Source of the DNA: Isoetes taiwanensis
Taxonomy: Eukaryota > Streptophyta > Lycopodiopsida > Isoetales > Isoetaceae
DNA length: 64,000 bases
Direction of reading: 5' to 3'
NCBI GenBank assembly: GCA_021234155.1
Contig: JAJEKV010000013.1
Span: forward strand, 498,001-562,000
A program made the translations under genes and the position numbers. Shown here in pieces: positions 31,592 through 43,118 of this stretch (positions within the stretch are counted from its first letter, which is position 1; each line of letters opens with the position of its first letter). The notes below the pieces were generated by a model. The model was not told the DNA's origin. It ran no database searches and saw only the letters and a program-made list of their open reading frames with translations.

Positions 31592-34500
31592 TTGTATTTT
31601 GCCCGAGTATATGCACTTCATTACAAAGGAGTAAGCATTGATTGGGATGAGGTGAAAGCAAGTGCAAGTCTTCATTCAAAAGGCTCTCAAAAAGAATCTG
31701 ACCTGACAGAATTAGCTACAGTAAAGTCTTCCAATGTTAAAGCTACTAAATGTATGCCTCAGGTAGAATTGGGGCAGCAGTTGGAACTGATGAAAAGGTG
31801 GAGGGAAAGAAGAGCATTAGATTCTGCCTCCATGCTTGATGAAATACAGACTTTAAAAGAGAAAAAGAAAACAATGGAAATTGAACTGTTGAAGCATGAG
31901 AGGAAGAGCTTCTTGACAAGACTTGTGCAGAATAAAGATGCATAAATATGTGAGCAGTTCAGCATTATGGCAGGTTTAAAAGCAAGCGGGAAGCCAACTG
32001 ATGTGCAAATGGCTTTGGCATCCCACTTAGAGAAGGAGAAATCAAGTTATATTGCTGACTTAGATGCTCTAATGATTCCCATTGATTGTTTAAAGGTTGA
32101 TTTGCAAGAATTAGAAGTTGCCATTGAAAAAATCAGCAAGGATTTGGAAGTTAATTCCAACCGTGAGAATAGAATAAAGGAGATGACTAAGCATTTAAAG
32201 GATAAGCGCTTCATCCTCACATATTACCAATACTTGCAGCAGCTGCAATGCTTGCCTTGACTCGACCATGGTAATATCTCCACTTTGTGGTCATACATAT
32301 TGTCTATTTTGTCTTGTATTCAGAGTTTCAACGACGAATAGATGTGTACATGATTGTTCATGGTCTGAGGACCTGCGGCACTGCTTAGGAATCCCTTCTC
32401 AAGGTACATCTATTTCTATTTTCATTACATAATTAGTTTGAGTGTACTTAGATGTAGTTAGTTTCCATCATGTACATAACTGTATTAGCATTTGATTTGG
32501 CATGGTTTTGTCTTTACTGTAAAGAGAAAATGTATTTGCTTCGGTTCTTTACATTTACATGTGCCATGAAGTGCTTTTCTGGAATTCCTTTACAGGGTGT
32601 ATTGATAGGGTGTATTGCATATGACTGTACTTTGCATTTACATGTGATCTGAAATGCATATGAATTTAGTATTTGATTTTCCTTTACATTCAATACTGAA
32701 TGATGTATTTGATAGGGTGTATTGATAAAATATTTTGTTCTTTACATTTTACATATGTTCTGAAATGCATTTGAATTTAGTATTTGGTTTTCCTTTACAT
32801 TCTGATAGCTATGCACACTAATGTACTTCTATTTTGTCATTACATTATCAGCAGGAAGTTTGCCTGTAGTAAAAACCTACTTGCATCTAATTAACATTTG
32901 TTCTGTTTTGATTTGCATCTGATTGTTTTTTCTGCAGATTTTGCTTCTATCTACTCTACATCTCCCCTTGATTCTGAATCAAGTGTTTACATTTCTTATT
33001 TGCTTATGATCCCAATTGTGTCAATGCAGATTATCAAGAAAGCAAGAACTAAAACTGCAGGTAAACTAAACAATTCATGTTCTGTGCACTATGCTTAAGT
33101 TCTGAGTATAGCAAAATCTTATGTTGTAGGTGAAAAGAAGGATGTTGTTGGGAAGGGGTTGCATTCCATTCTCAGACATCCCACGCCATTCACGCCATTC
33201 AAGAACTGTCCGCCGGCTGAACTAAAAGTGGTTGCATCTGACATAGCAATTTCATGTGCAACTAACTCTAAAATGAGTAGCCGCTTAGTGGATCTTTATG
33301 GCAGGTAATAATCTGGTTGTAACTGAGTTGTATTTGTTCCTATTCCTTGTCTCTAATGTTAACCTTAATCTAATCTAGGTGCTTGTATGAGACATTGCCT
33401 TTCGAGTGAAAGAGCAAAATCTTTTTTTATCCTGCTTACAACTATATAAGGTTTAGAGAAGCTACCAGCAGCAAAAGAAAGAGTGAATCAGTTGAAGGAT
33501 CACTGAATGTCATTGAAATAGTGAAATCAGGGATGAAGGGGATTGTGGTAGCTAAATGCCATCATATCCTTGTACCTATCCTTGAGAATGACCATTTTGT
33601 GCTGGTTATTTTTATGCTCGCACCATATGATTCCAAGATCCTACCTGCACCAGCAATTCATGTCTTGAATCCTCTTACAGGTTATGCGACGAACGAGAAA
33701 GCAATCAAAGGGTATGTAATACTTTAAGTTGTTGCTTTGCTTTTCTTCGCTATTTCGGTCTGCTAAATTTTCTGATATGTAGGCTGCACACACAAATGTT
33801 GACCCTATTGATCGGTCAAGTATCTAAAGGCGTCGATTTCAAGAGAAATAATGTTAATCGGATTCAGCAAGTAGAGGTGCCATAGCAGCCCGATTTAACA
33901 TCATGTGGGTTGTATGTGATGGGATTTATGCACAAATATGTTGAAGCTCTTGTTTCTGGTACAGATATGGAAGTAAGTTGTATGCCTTCCCTTGTATGTA
34001 CTGCATCTCTTGTTCCTTTAAATATTTCTAACCTTATTTATTGATGTCACAGATTACATCTAAATGGTTCTCTCATGAATACGCCCTGTCACGACGACAA
34101 TTTCTAATAGATGCTTTGGTCACGCATTGTGATGCCAATCCGAAAGAACGTATCAGCCAGCAGTCCTCAGGTAGATGAAGCTTCTTCAAATGCTGTTCTT
34201 GTATTGTCCAATAAATGGATCTGAAACTTTTGATTTCTGATTTAAAGAAGCCTTGTACCCTTTTTGGTCAATCAAAACAGTTACTTGATTGTTTCGAGTT
34301 ATATTAGTGATTTGCTTCAAAGGTGCAAGTGTGTTCATGCATGTTGAGTTGATACTAATAGAAATACAATGATAACTCCAACCTGAAATTGCTTTATAGA
34401 TTTAAAACTGGTGAAAGCATGTTGAGTTTTCTATGCTTAAGTGCTTGCTAAATTCATGCATCCTTGTATTCTAGAGTGTGGTGCTGGAGAGAGCCGACAA

Positions 34501-34626
34501 ACAAGCTCACATTCTAGAACATCAACTTTTCATGGAGTGCACGAGAAAGAGGTTGTTGAAATGGAAGCTATGTTGGACACATTATCATCACCAGAGAAAC
34601 ATTATCATCGCCGTGCCCCATTGTGA
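31592..34626 (+). pseudogene. Ulp1/C48 cysteine protease-like gene with coiled-coil N-terminal part and one in-frame stop
   Basis: Open stretches at 31592-31945 and 31967-32260 are Lys/Glu-rich with heptad-like pattern (coiled coil). Downstream exons join in phase: 33130-33304, 33379-33405, 33457-33711, 33783-33972, 34053-34170 and 34475-34626 (stop). The 51-base intron between the second and third is suspiciously short. The C48 protease signature is visible as NDHFVLVIF (catalytic His), HVLNPLTG (where the Asp block usually reads LDS) and QPDLTSCGLYVMGF (Gln and Cys). These enzymes cleave SUMO-like tags. TAG at 33883-33885 falls in frame where a Gln codon is expected beside the catalytic motif, so the copy is probably dead. 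Ulp1 domains of this kind are common inside plant MULE and CACTA transposons, but no transposase was found here. Confidence 0.6.
32636..32805 (+). repeat. Direct repeat pair inside the protease gene
   Basis: A segment of about 55 bp (ACATRTG, TCTGAAATGCAT, TGAATTTAGTATTTG, TTTTCCTTTACATTC) occurs at about 32640 and again at about 32750. Confidence 0.6.
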
Positions 34627-34739
34627 TATGTTTTGTGAAAAACCCTTCTACAAATATGTGTGATATTATGTAACCTTTGAAACCTTACACAAATAGAAGT
34701 ACAAATTGCATTTTTGTACATTCCTTATTGCATTTGGAA

Positions 34740-35467
34740 TGGAATATCCTTAATGCCTTGAACGAAAGGAATATTCCTTAACGCCTTGAAAGGAATATTC
34801 CTCAATGCCTCAAAGGGAATATTTCTTATCGAATTTTAAGGAATATTCCTTAACGCCTTGAAATGAATATTCCTTATTGCATTCAAAGGAATATTTCTTA
34901 ATGCCTCAAAAGGAATATTCTTTGATGCCTTGAAAGGAATATTCCTTGATGCCTTGAGAGGGAATATTCCGTAATGAGATCAATGTTCCTTAATGCCTTG
35001 AAAGGAATATTCCTTATTACATTGAAAAGAATATTCCTTAATGGGCATGAAGGAATATTCCTTTCAATGTAATGACAGGACTATTCCTTAATGCCTTGAA
35101 AGGAATATTCCTTAATGCCTCGAAGGGAATATTCCTTATTACATTGAAAGGAATATTCCTTAATGCATTGACAGGAATATTCCTTAACGCCTTGAAAGGA
35201 ATATTCCTTATTGCATTCAAAGGAATATTCCTTAATGCCTTGAAGGGAATATTCCTTCATGCCTTGAAAGGAATATTCCTTATTGCATTCAATGTAATTT
35301 TCCATAATGTCTCAAAAGGAATATTCCATAATGCATTGAAAGAAATATTCCTTAATGCCTTGAAAGGAATATTCCTTATTACATTGAAAAGAATATTCCT
35401 TAATGCCTTGACAGGAATATTCCTTAACGCCTTGAAAGGAATATTCCTTAATGCCTCGAAAGAATAG
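34740..35467 (+). repeat. Minisatellite, about 30 copies of a 24-bp unit
   Basis: The unit is AGGAATATTCCTTAATGCCTTGAA with small variants (GCCTCGAA, GCATTCAA, ACATTGAA). It contains the 12-bp palindrome AGGAATATTCCT. Because 24 is a multiple of three, long open frames run through the array on both strands (repeating LKGIFLNA or similar on the plus strand). These are by-products of the repeat, not genes. The array starts about 110 bases after the stop of the protease-like gene. Confidence 0.9.
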
Positions 35468-35729
35468 TTTCAGCATTACTAGTGTGCTCAAACAATGCTT
35501 GGCCAGTTGATTTTTCAGGATTCTGCATCCAGCTTGAGAGCCCGAGGTATTTTCTTTCACAAGTATCATTACACGGTCTCTCGTGCTGGTATTGGTAAGC
35601 TGGCCAAGATCATTACACTAAACAAGTCTTGCATGGTTCAGGTCTGTTATTGCAAACACTTGTGCTAAATTCGAGTTGCATGAGTTGCAAACTAAATACC
35701 AAACATGTTTCTTATATCTGTACTTCCAA

Positions 35730-35985
35730 ATTCAAGTGCCAAATTCAAGTTAAATATTGAACAGGGTTTACATGACTCTCAAGCCTGATACTAGTGCCAA
35801 ATTCAAGTTGCAAGTTAAATTTTAAACAGGGTTTTCATGATTCTTAAGTCTGTACTTCTGAGTACTTGTACCAAATTCAAGTTGCAAGTTAAATATTAAA
35901 CAGGGTTTGCATGACTTAAGTCTGTACTTCCGAGTAGTTTCACGATTTCAAGATGCAATTGATAATATCAAACAAGGTTTGCATG
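35730..35985 (+). repeat. Imperfect tandem repeat, 3-4 copies of 60-80 bp
   Basis: Each copy carries CCAAATTCAAGTTGCAAGTT, then AAACAGGGTTT, CATGA and TCTGTACTTC. Copies start near 35735, 35792 and 35868, with a weaker one near 35945. Confidence 0.65.
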
Positions 35986-36107
35986 ACAACCAAGTGGCTT
36001 GTTGCAGGCCATTCCTGTACTTGTGTGAGATTCCTGTCTGTGCATGCAAGTACTTGTGTGCATTTGAAGTTGGAAACAGTATAAAGAATAGAACGTAAAA
36101 GCCACGA

Positions 36108-36398
36108 ATGAAACGTAATAGAACAAGAATGAAAAGGATAGAAACAGTTCAGTTAACTAAAAGAACAGTGGAAACTAAGAGAACAGTTAAAGCACAAAAA
36201 ATAGTCACAACAGTTGTAGAGAAGAGGAGGTCTGTCATTAATCATCTGTTTTCAGGTAAGTACAAAGCATTTCTTAAAAAAGGGCATAGCCCTGAGGAAG
36301 CTTTACAAAAAATAGTCACAAGGACTATTGCAAAACAAGTGAAACCCGGGATTAAAAAAACAAATCTAAAAACTAAAAAGGGCTGGCAGCAGGCTTGA
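36108..36398 (+). CDS. Basic 96-residue ORF, unidentified
   Basis: From ATG 36108 to the stop at 36398. It is very rich in Lys, Arg and Thr (TKRTVETKRTVKAQK) with no recognised domain. It could be a nucleic-acid-binding tail of the protease-type element upstream or a chance frame. The facing ORF ends three bases away. Confidence 0.25.
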   Translation: MKRNRTRMKRIETVQLTKRTVETKRTVKAQKIVTTVVEKRRSVINHLFSGKYKAFLKKGHSPEEALQKIVTRTIAKQVKPGIKKTNLKTKKGWQQA

Positions 36399-36401
36399 TC
36401 T

Positions 36402-36692
36402 TCAGGCAGGGGGCATCCTCAGCTCTATATGAAGGTCGTCCTCCATGGCATATATCTTCATTTCCAGAAGACGCTCCTCATCAGGGTAAGCTCGATCAAC
36501 CCATTCCAGAACCCGCATAGAACAAACAGCTTGTGCCTCGATAAGTTTCTCAACTTCTGGTAGAGTGAACTTGGCGACCACTGTAACCGGATGGCCTCCT
36601 GATGAAGACACAGATTCTAACCGAGCTGGCATCAAAGGAGCAGGGACAATAGCTGGAGTATGCCTGCGAACTGTAACCTTGAACCTGGCCAT
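36402..36692 (-). CDS. 96-residue ORF, unidentified
   Basis: A reverse-strand frame, best start ATG 36692 (MARFKVTVRRHTPA), with an upstream extension possible to 36863. The middle (VAKFTLPEVEKLIEAQAVC) and the end (YAMEDDLHIELRMPPA) look like folded protein, not random translation. The family is not recognised. The 5' part of the extension runs through a tandem duplication, which argues for the later start. Confidence 0.3.
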   Translation of the reverse strand: MARFKVTVRRHTPAIVPAPLMPARLESVSSSGGHPVTVVAKFTLPEVEKLIEAQAVCSMRVLEWVDRAYPDEERLLEMKIYAMEDDLHIELRMPPA

Positions 36693-36714
36693 TGAGCTCG
36701 ATGTCGGGATAGGA

Positions 36715-36870
36715 AGATGGACGGAATGAAGCTGACCCAAGGAAGATGGACGGAATGAAGCTGCAGGGCAGAATTTTGGGAATGAGGCAGAAGAGGAAAG
36801 GGATGTTTGCATGTATACGATTTTGGGAATGAGGCAGAAGAGGAAAGGGATGTTTGCATGCATACGATTT
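36715..36870 (+). repeat. Two adjacent small tandem duplications
   Basis: GGAAGATGGACGGAATGAAGC is present twice (about 36711-36762). A 52-bp segment beginning TTTTGGGAATGAGGCAGAAG is present twice (36773-36870). Confidence 0.8.
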
Positions 36871-36904
36871 CACACCTCGGGACCCGAGCCACCCACCTCA
36901 ATAT

Positions 36905-37045
36905 TTTTGCAAATGTAAAATGTATAGGTTGATCAATATATGAGACCATGCATATGAGACGCTAAATGTAAAATGTATATGCTGATGTTCAATATATGAG
37001 ACCATGCATATGCGACCCTAAATGTAAAATGTATAGGTTGAAATA
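36905..37045 (+). repeat. Tandem repeat, about 2.5 copies of about 62 bp
   Basis: AATGTAAAATGTATA recurs at about 36912, 36965 and 37021, with CAATATATGAGACCATGCAT shared by the first two copies. Confidence 0.8.
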
Positions 37046-38371
37046 TCCCACATGCTTATCTCTTAAAACAAAACAGTTATATATAAGGTAGGTGTCTCCA
37101 ATTTTAGGTTGGATTGGGTCCTTGTGGTAAGAGCCCAACCCTTGCCACGAGGATCCATTCCTCTTGCAAAATGTTCCTTCACTCCACCCTCTTAAGTTCG
37201 AAACTGCTGCTTCAAATGCAATTCTAAGTTTTAACTTCATAAGCAACTGCAATTCTTACTGCGACTTCATAAGCATGTATATGTGGGATATTATTAAGAT
37301 TGACAAACGTATAAAATGCAATTTCAATTGCAATACATGTATGAATATGCTACTTCAAATACAATTCTAAGTTTTACATCAAGGGGCTTACTGCAACTTC
37401 ATAAGATTAACGAATGTATATCATGGGGCTCAGGGTTTAGGGTTAACAAATGTATCGAATGCAAGCTCAATTGCAAAACATGTATAAACTTGGAAAGCAT
37501 GTATTAAGATTAAGAAATGCATGTATAGAAGTGCTATAGACCCATTAGTTTACATGATTAGTTGCTATCTCAGTTTAAGAAGAGTATAACCCATTTGATA
37601 TTATAGCAAATTATATTTAACAAAAAAAATACATGGAAAATAATTTATAATTTCTTAGGGGGCCCTTTGGAGACCCCAGATTTTCTCTAATGTTTCCGCT
37701 ATAGTTTCACGGAAATTTGGCAAAAGGATAGCAAACTATGGGATCATCAATAGTTCTAATGTGTTCTAATTAACCCTAAACCCATAACACACTTATGAAG
37801 TTAGAATAAACAATGTGACCATATGCAAGTGATGTGGAAACTTATGCCCCTATATGTAGAAACTTATGTGATGTAGAACAATATGACCATATGAAACTTA
37901 TGTAGACCATATTCAAGAGATGATCACGGAATTATGGCTAAAGAAATGGAGCTAGAATTTCACGCTAATGTTAACAGATAGATAGTCAATAAGTTCACAG
38001 TATTAACTAGCAATGAGATTAGCTATAGTTTCACGGAAATTTGGCAAAGGGAATGGATGCTCACGGAAGCCAGGGTGTCTGCCTAGTGTCCGTGAACACC
38101 CAATCCAACCTAAATTTGTGCATAGGTCCAAGACAAACTTATGTGATGTCGAACAATGTGACCATATGAAACTTATGTAGACCATATTCAAGAGATGATC
38201 CCGCCAACCCTAAATTTGTTTAAGGTCCATAGGGGGTTTTGCCTTACATGTTTGAATTGCTTATTGTGAAGCCCTTTCATTTGAGCTAGGCTTGTGGGAT
38301 ATATGCCAGCAACAACCATTGGCTTTTGTTTAGGGTTCATCGTTCACTTCCTTCCGGATCTGCCCTAAACC
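37046..38371. other. Intergenic with a spaced duplication
   Basis: No gene seen. A 65-bp segment (AACTTATGTGATGT, then AGACCATATTCAAGAGATGA) is present at about 37860 and 38136. CTATAGTTTCACGGAAATTTG is present at about 37699 and 38021. This marks an old local duplication of about 0.3 kb. Confidence 0.6.
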
Positions 38372-38815
38372 TTGACAAACAGGGGAGATGCGCAACACCA
38401 GGGTAGGGCCAGCAGCAGGCCAATTGGGTCAGAAAAAGAGGACAGTGGGAAAGATTTTGAGAAAAGGATGTTGATATATTTTGGCAGAATGTCCAATCAG
38501 ATTAAGAAACAAATAATTGGCATGGTACGAGCCATATCAGAAACAGGGGAGAAGGGAATAGATAGGGATAAAAATTCCTTTTTTACCTGTGGTGACTGGT
38601 TGATTCCGATGGCGGGAGGAGATCGAACGACTAGATTACAATCCATATCCCCAATTCAAATGCAAACTCACCTGGCACAGCCGATTCTTGAGGAGATCAA
38701 TGCCGAACAGGGAAACCAATTGAACAAAATCAAACGGAGAGGCAGTCACGAGTTCAGAGGTACTCCTATTCTTAAACATGCTTTTGTTCCAGATAGGCTT
38801 AAACAACTCAGCTGA
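38372..38815 (+). CDS. Unidentified 147-residue ORF
   Basis: Open from 38372 to 38815. It is hydrophilic, with a central IKKQIIGMVRAI segment and no recognised domain. It lies about 330 bases before the DIRS-like gag and may be a relic of its 5' region or of a different element. A second short frame at 38897-39127 follows. Confidence 0.25.
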   Translation: MTNRGDAQHQGRASSRPIGSEKEDSGKDFEKRMLIYFGRMSNQIKKQIIGMVRAISETGEKGIDRDKNSFFTCGDWLIPMAGGDRTTRLQSISPIQMQTHLAQPILEEINAEQGNQLNKIKRRGSHEFRGTPILKHAFVPDRLKQLS

Positions 38816-39145
38816 AAGGGAAAAAATATGACCCAGCATGGAATAGCTTTGGAAGATTCTGTGGTTTACATGATTTCTTTCTATCTAATCTAACAATTGC
38901 TGATGATGTTCTATACAGATGCACAGAGGAGACTTAACAATGTTGGAAGCATGGATCGAGCTATGGGAGTAGCAGCAAATAAGGAGGATGAGGAATCCCA
39001 ATTATCTAAAGCAGAACTAGAAAGTATTCTCATCTTTGATATGTGCCTTGGTGTCATTGTTATTTTTTTGGAAAATTATTTATGCAAATTTTGGTTTCTC
39101 GCTTTTCTTGTTTCTTGTTGGTTCTAAGGAGTTTTTTGTTTCAGG

Positions 39146-40052
39146 ATGGCTGATGCCAACCAATCTAGGTTGCACCCTGGTTCAAACACCCCCATAAGGG
39201 ATTGCGGCTTGCCACTCAGGCACATCCCTTTTGGGTACACCCACATCTCCAGTTCTGCCTTCGATTCCCTCTTCGGCTATGCCCACTGCTACTCCCGCTC
39301 CTCCTCCCCCATCCGTTGTGTTTCCCCTCGCACCTGCAACTTCAAATGTGGCGCCTCCTCAATTGTTTTCCTTCCCACCGCCTACCCCATCGATGGCGCC
39401 TCCCTCTCAATATGATTTTTTACTGCCTCAGGTCCTTCAATCCTTACAATTGCAAATGGCTCAAATTAATGATTTACAGATGTCTCTTTCAGCCCAGTCT
39501 TCCATTCACGAGGTTGTCGAATCTCTGCAGGAGGAAGTACGGAAGCGGGCGGCAAGGACCCTGCCCACTTTCAAACGGGACTCCTCGAGGTACCAGTACG
39601 AATTTTTGTCTGCTACTGAGGACCGATTTCGGGAGTTGTATGCTCGCCTGTTTTCTCTCTCGCCTGCCATGCCCGACTCAGTCTTAAAGCTCATTGAAGA
39701 GGGCAAGATGGCAACTCAGACGCGTATGAAATTTCTTTTGATTGCAGATCGAGAAGGGTACGATATTTCATTTGATTTTGCTGATCATTCAGGCTTATCA
39801 TTATCCGCTGATGATTCTCGTCGCTTAAAATTAGCCTGCCAATGCCGCCTTGATCGTCGTCCTAGTTCTGCAACAAGAGCTTTGAACACCTCTTTTTCTT
39901 CTCCTCAAGCTGCTTCTGGTGCCCCATCTGTTTCTCTTTCTCATGGTACCCCTTACTTGTTTTGCACGTTTTGCGGCCGTAACAACCATAGGATTGAAAC
40001 TTGTATTGCTCGTGTGGCATCTTCAAACAATATGCATGTAATGGCATCATAG
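39146..40052 (+). pseudogene. DIRS gag-like ORF with a zinc knuckle
   Basis: The first ATG (39146) is in a different frame from the main 39231-40052 frame, so one early frameshift is likely. The main frame starts Pro/Ala-rich. A coiled-coil-like middle follows (SLQLQMAQINDLQMSL, EEVRKRAARTLPTFKRD), and the end carries one CCHC knuckle (CTFCGRNNHRIETC). A splice-acceptor-like TTTTTTGTTTCAG lies directly before the first ATG. The product would package element RNA. Confidence 0.65.
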
Positions 40053-40319
40053 GGTTGGTTTTCAGAGTTGTTCGTTTCTGTGTTATAGGTTCCTTTTATG
40101 GGTCTAGTTGGTGTCTTATTTTCGTATATGGTTTGTTGTTGTTTCAGATTGCACTCCGTTTTCCTCTTGCATTCCTCATCTGGGCATTGATCCCATCTTA
40201 GCTGACTCGATTGCGTCATCTACTTGTGTCCTCAATTGCCTCTTGTCTGCTTTTCCTTTTTGGCGGTCATTCTGTTCCTCCCAGCAAGTGCTTAGCTGGA
40301 TCCAATTTGGTTACCATTT

Positions 40320-40935
40320 GCCTTGGCTTACTCATGCCCCTGTTAATCCTTTTCTTGTAAAGAAGCATTCGTCCTTGTTCACCCAGCTTTATTTTGCTCG
40401 TTCTGCCATCTCTAAACTTCTTCATACTGGTGTTGCCTCCCTTGTGCCTTCTTTCTCGTTCTTCTGTTCCCCGTTGGGGGTGGTCCCTAAAGGTCAAAGA
40501 AAGTGGACTATTAGATTTTTTTATCTGTCCCTCCTTTTCACTATGAATCATTGGACCTGCTCTCTCATCTTTGCAAACCCGCAGATTTCTTTTTTACTTT
40601 AGACTTGAAATCTGGTTATCGTCATGTCTCCATCTGGCCTCCTCACCATTCCTTTCTTGGTTTTTCTCTAGACGGCCAGGCTTTTGTCTTCAATGTTCTT
40701 CCCTTTGGACTCGCCTCTGCTCCATTTGTGTTTACCAAACTTATTCAACAATTGATTCGGTGTTGGCATGCTCAGGGTGTCCGTTGCTCCCCGTATGTTG
40801 ATGATATCCTGTTTCTGTGTCACTCCTTGCCCAAGTCCCTTCAAGTCCAGGTTATTTTTGACTTACAGCAAGCCGATTTTTTTCTCGCTTGGAAAAAGTG
40901 TCGTTTCGCATTTCTCATCACACTATCTTCTTAGG
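40320..40935 (+). pseudogene. DIRS reverse transcriptase
   Basis: Two frames join to make the RT. 40108-40602 contains SPLGVVPKGQRKW. 40551-40934 contains FFTLDLKSGYRHV, LPFGLASAPFVFTKL and the catalytic YVDDI (40794-40808). The sequence around these motifs follows the DIRS type more closely than the gypsy type. Confidence 0.8.
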
Positions 40936-41189
40936 TTTCATAGTCGATACCCATGATGGTTTATTCTGCATCTCAGCCTCTAACTCGCGCTTTGTCCCTA
41001 TGTTCTGGCTTGCTTGCTGCTCCTGTGGTCTTTGCCCGCTTGGTTGCCCGCTTTCTCGGTTTCATTCAGTCTCTGCGTCTAGTATTTGGCCACCTTTGTG
41101 CTGTCTTGACTTCAGGTCTTCACTCTGATCTCCGCTGCTTAGAACTTTGGGATACTCCTTTCCACCTTTCCTCCCTGTCATGTCATGAG

Positions 41190-42025
41190 CTATCTCTTTG
41201 GCAGACTATTGTGTTCAAATTTGACCCTTGTCCTCTTTGGCTCCCTCTCCACAAAAGTCACCCTCGATTTTGATGCTAGCGATGAGAGTTGGGGTTGGCT
41301 GTCTATTCCCAGTATGCCCGTTCTCTCATTTCATGGCTTTTTTACCACACTCGAGCATCTTCAATCCTTTACATGGCGCGAGTTATTTGTCGTGCTGCAG
41401 TTGTTGCAACACTTTGCTGGCCTTCTCCTTAACACAGTTGTAGTTGCTCGTGGCGATAATCAGAATGTTGCATTCTTGTTACAGACGGGTGGTTTCCCGT
41501 CTCCAGTTCTCCATTTGCTTTTAGTCGAGCTCTTCATTTTTTGTTATCACCATAAAATTTGGCTCGAGCCATTGTGGGTTCCCTGTTTGAAAAATGGGTG
41601 GGCTGATTATTTATTTAAGATTTGCAAGTTCGATGAGTTCTCCCTTTCCTCTGAGGCTTTTAGCTTGATTGAGTCTCCGTGGGACCCTCACCGACCGCTT
41701 TGCTAGCCCATCTAATGCTTTACTTCTCGTGTTCAATACCAAGGATGCTTACCCTTTTCGGATCCCCCCCGGGCTTTTTCCTACAATTGGCGATTGTTCA
41801 ACAATTTTTGCTTCCCTCCCGCCTCCTTGTCCCTGCTGTATTGTACCATGCTCGCCTATGCCATGCTCGCCTGACATTGGTCGTCTTTTCATGGCCTTCT
41901 GCCCCTTGATGGCCGTTAATCGCTTCTGACATGCACTCCTGGAAACCATTTGTTGTAGATGCATTATTTTTTCATGAGTTTCTTCGGGTTTTGCTCCCAT
42001 CGGTCTCACGTCTCGCGGGTGAAAA
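41190..42025 (+). pseudogene. DIRS RNase H and C-terminal block
   Basis: The frame 41185-41706 contains FDASDESWGW, TWRELFVVLQLLQ, RGDNQNVAFLL and NGWADYLFK, which supply the Asp-Glu-Asp-Asp type residues of RNase H. Beyond 41700, split over three frames, comes the DIRS-specific tail: RFASPSNALL, NNFCFPPASL and a WPSAPWWPL-like piece near 41890. This tail is a good marker of DIRS pol. Confidence 0.75.
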
Positions 42026-42231
42026 GCGACATGTGGCTTTATTTGCTCTACGCTGTGTATTTGAATGAAGGTTGACGATATAATTCAGTTCTGATTCTAT
42101 TATTCTGTGCGTGTTTCAGATGTTTTACCGCATTTTTCTGTATTCTCTCCTGTTTTTGTGGCTCCTATCCTCACGTCCATCCTTCAATTCCATGCTGCTT
42201 CTACCCTGCTTACGTATGCCTTTGTCTGGCG

Positions 42232-43080
42232 ATGGTTTTGCCTTGGTGCATGTCACCATGTGTCCCTTTTCTTCCTACTCCGTCCATCCATGTCGGGGCC
42301 TTATTCGCCTCTTTCGTGTCTCTCCACCAACGCCTATCCTCAGTGGGTGGTGCTTCTGCTGCCATCTCGGTTTTTCATAGTTTGATTAATGCCTCTTCTC
42401 CTTGCTCGGGTCCTTTGCTCTCATTGGTCCGCCAGTCTGCTCCTCGGCTTTGGCCAGCACCTCGGCCGCGGTTGCCCCTCACTGCTGCTCACGTCCGACA
42501 AGTTATTTTGTCTTTTGCCCTGACCCATGCAGAATGGCGGGATTTGATGAAAGCCTCTTTAGTCACCTTATGTTTTACTGGTTTTCTTCGTATTTCCGAG
42601 GCCCTCCACTTGAGTTGGCAGGTAATCTTTTTTCCAGATCATGTCTGCGTGGCAATCCGGAAGTCTAAATGTGACCAGATTGCGGCCGGTCAGGAGGTCT
42701 TAATTGCCCGTACTGGTTTGGCGTTTTGCGGACCTCTTGCAGCGCTTGTTCTTCGCTTGCTCATTCCATGTCATTGATCCTCCTGAGGGTGGGCCCTTGT
42801 TTCGATCCTCTTTATCCTCTTATCGTACCTTGTCTTATTCCACAACGCGTTCTTGGTGGATTGAGTGCTTACGTCGCATTGGCCTGGTTCCCCATCTTTT
42901 TGGCACTCATTCGAGGTGTCGTAGGGGGCCACAGCAGCTTCTGCTGCTGCAGTCTCTACTGAGGTGGCACGCTCCTATGGCCGTTGGCATTCTGCTTCAT
43001 CTCATGCTCGCTACATTTTGCCTAGTGTCGAGGAGCGCCTCACTTTCTCTCGCAGTCTCGGCCTGTATTGGAGGAGGTAA
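42232..43080 (+). pseudogene. DIRS tyrosine recombinase
   Basis: One frame carries all landmarks despite stops at 42775 and 42922. These are an N-terminal core-binding part (LPLTAAHVRQVILSF), the first catalytic Arg in TGFLRISE (42589-42591), the His of the HxxR box at 42904-42906, a RWHSAS block and the nucleophile Tyr in HARYILP (43012-43014). The Arg of HxxR is changed to Glu (HSFE). An intact enzyme would cut and rejoin the circular DNA copy with the chromosome. Confidence 0.8.
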
Positions 43081-43118
43081 GTTCCTCGTTGTGACGGATG
43101 TTGTTGCTTTGCAAAGGA

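Noticed and set aside
34740-35467. CRISPR-like array
   Set aside because: The whole unit repeats, with no unique spacers, and the window is plant nuclear DNA.
35072-35569. Repeat-protein ORFs on both strands of the minisatellite
   Set aside because: The 24-bp unit keeps frames open on both strands; no start context or non-repeat domain supports a gene.
39202-39687. 161-residue ORF in a second frame of the DIRS gag
   Set aside because: The 39231-40052 frame carries the zinc knuckle and coiled-coil region; this is a shadow.
42232-43080. Crypton (recombinase-only) transposon
   Set aside because: An RT and DIRS-type RNase H lie directly upstream in the same orientation.
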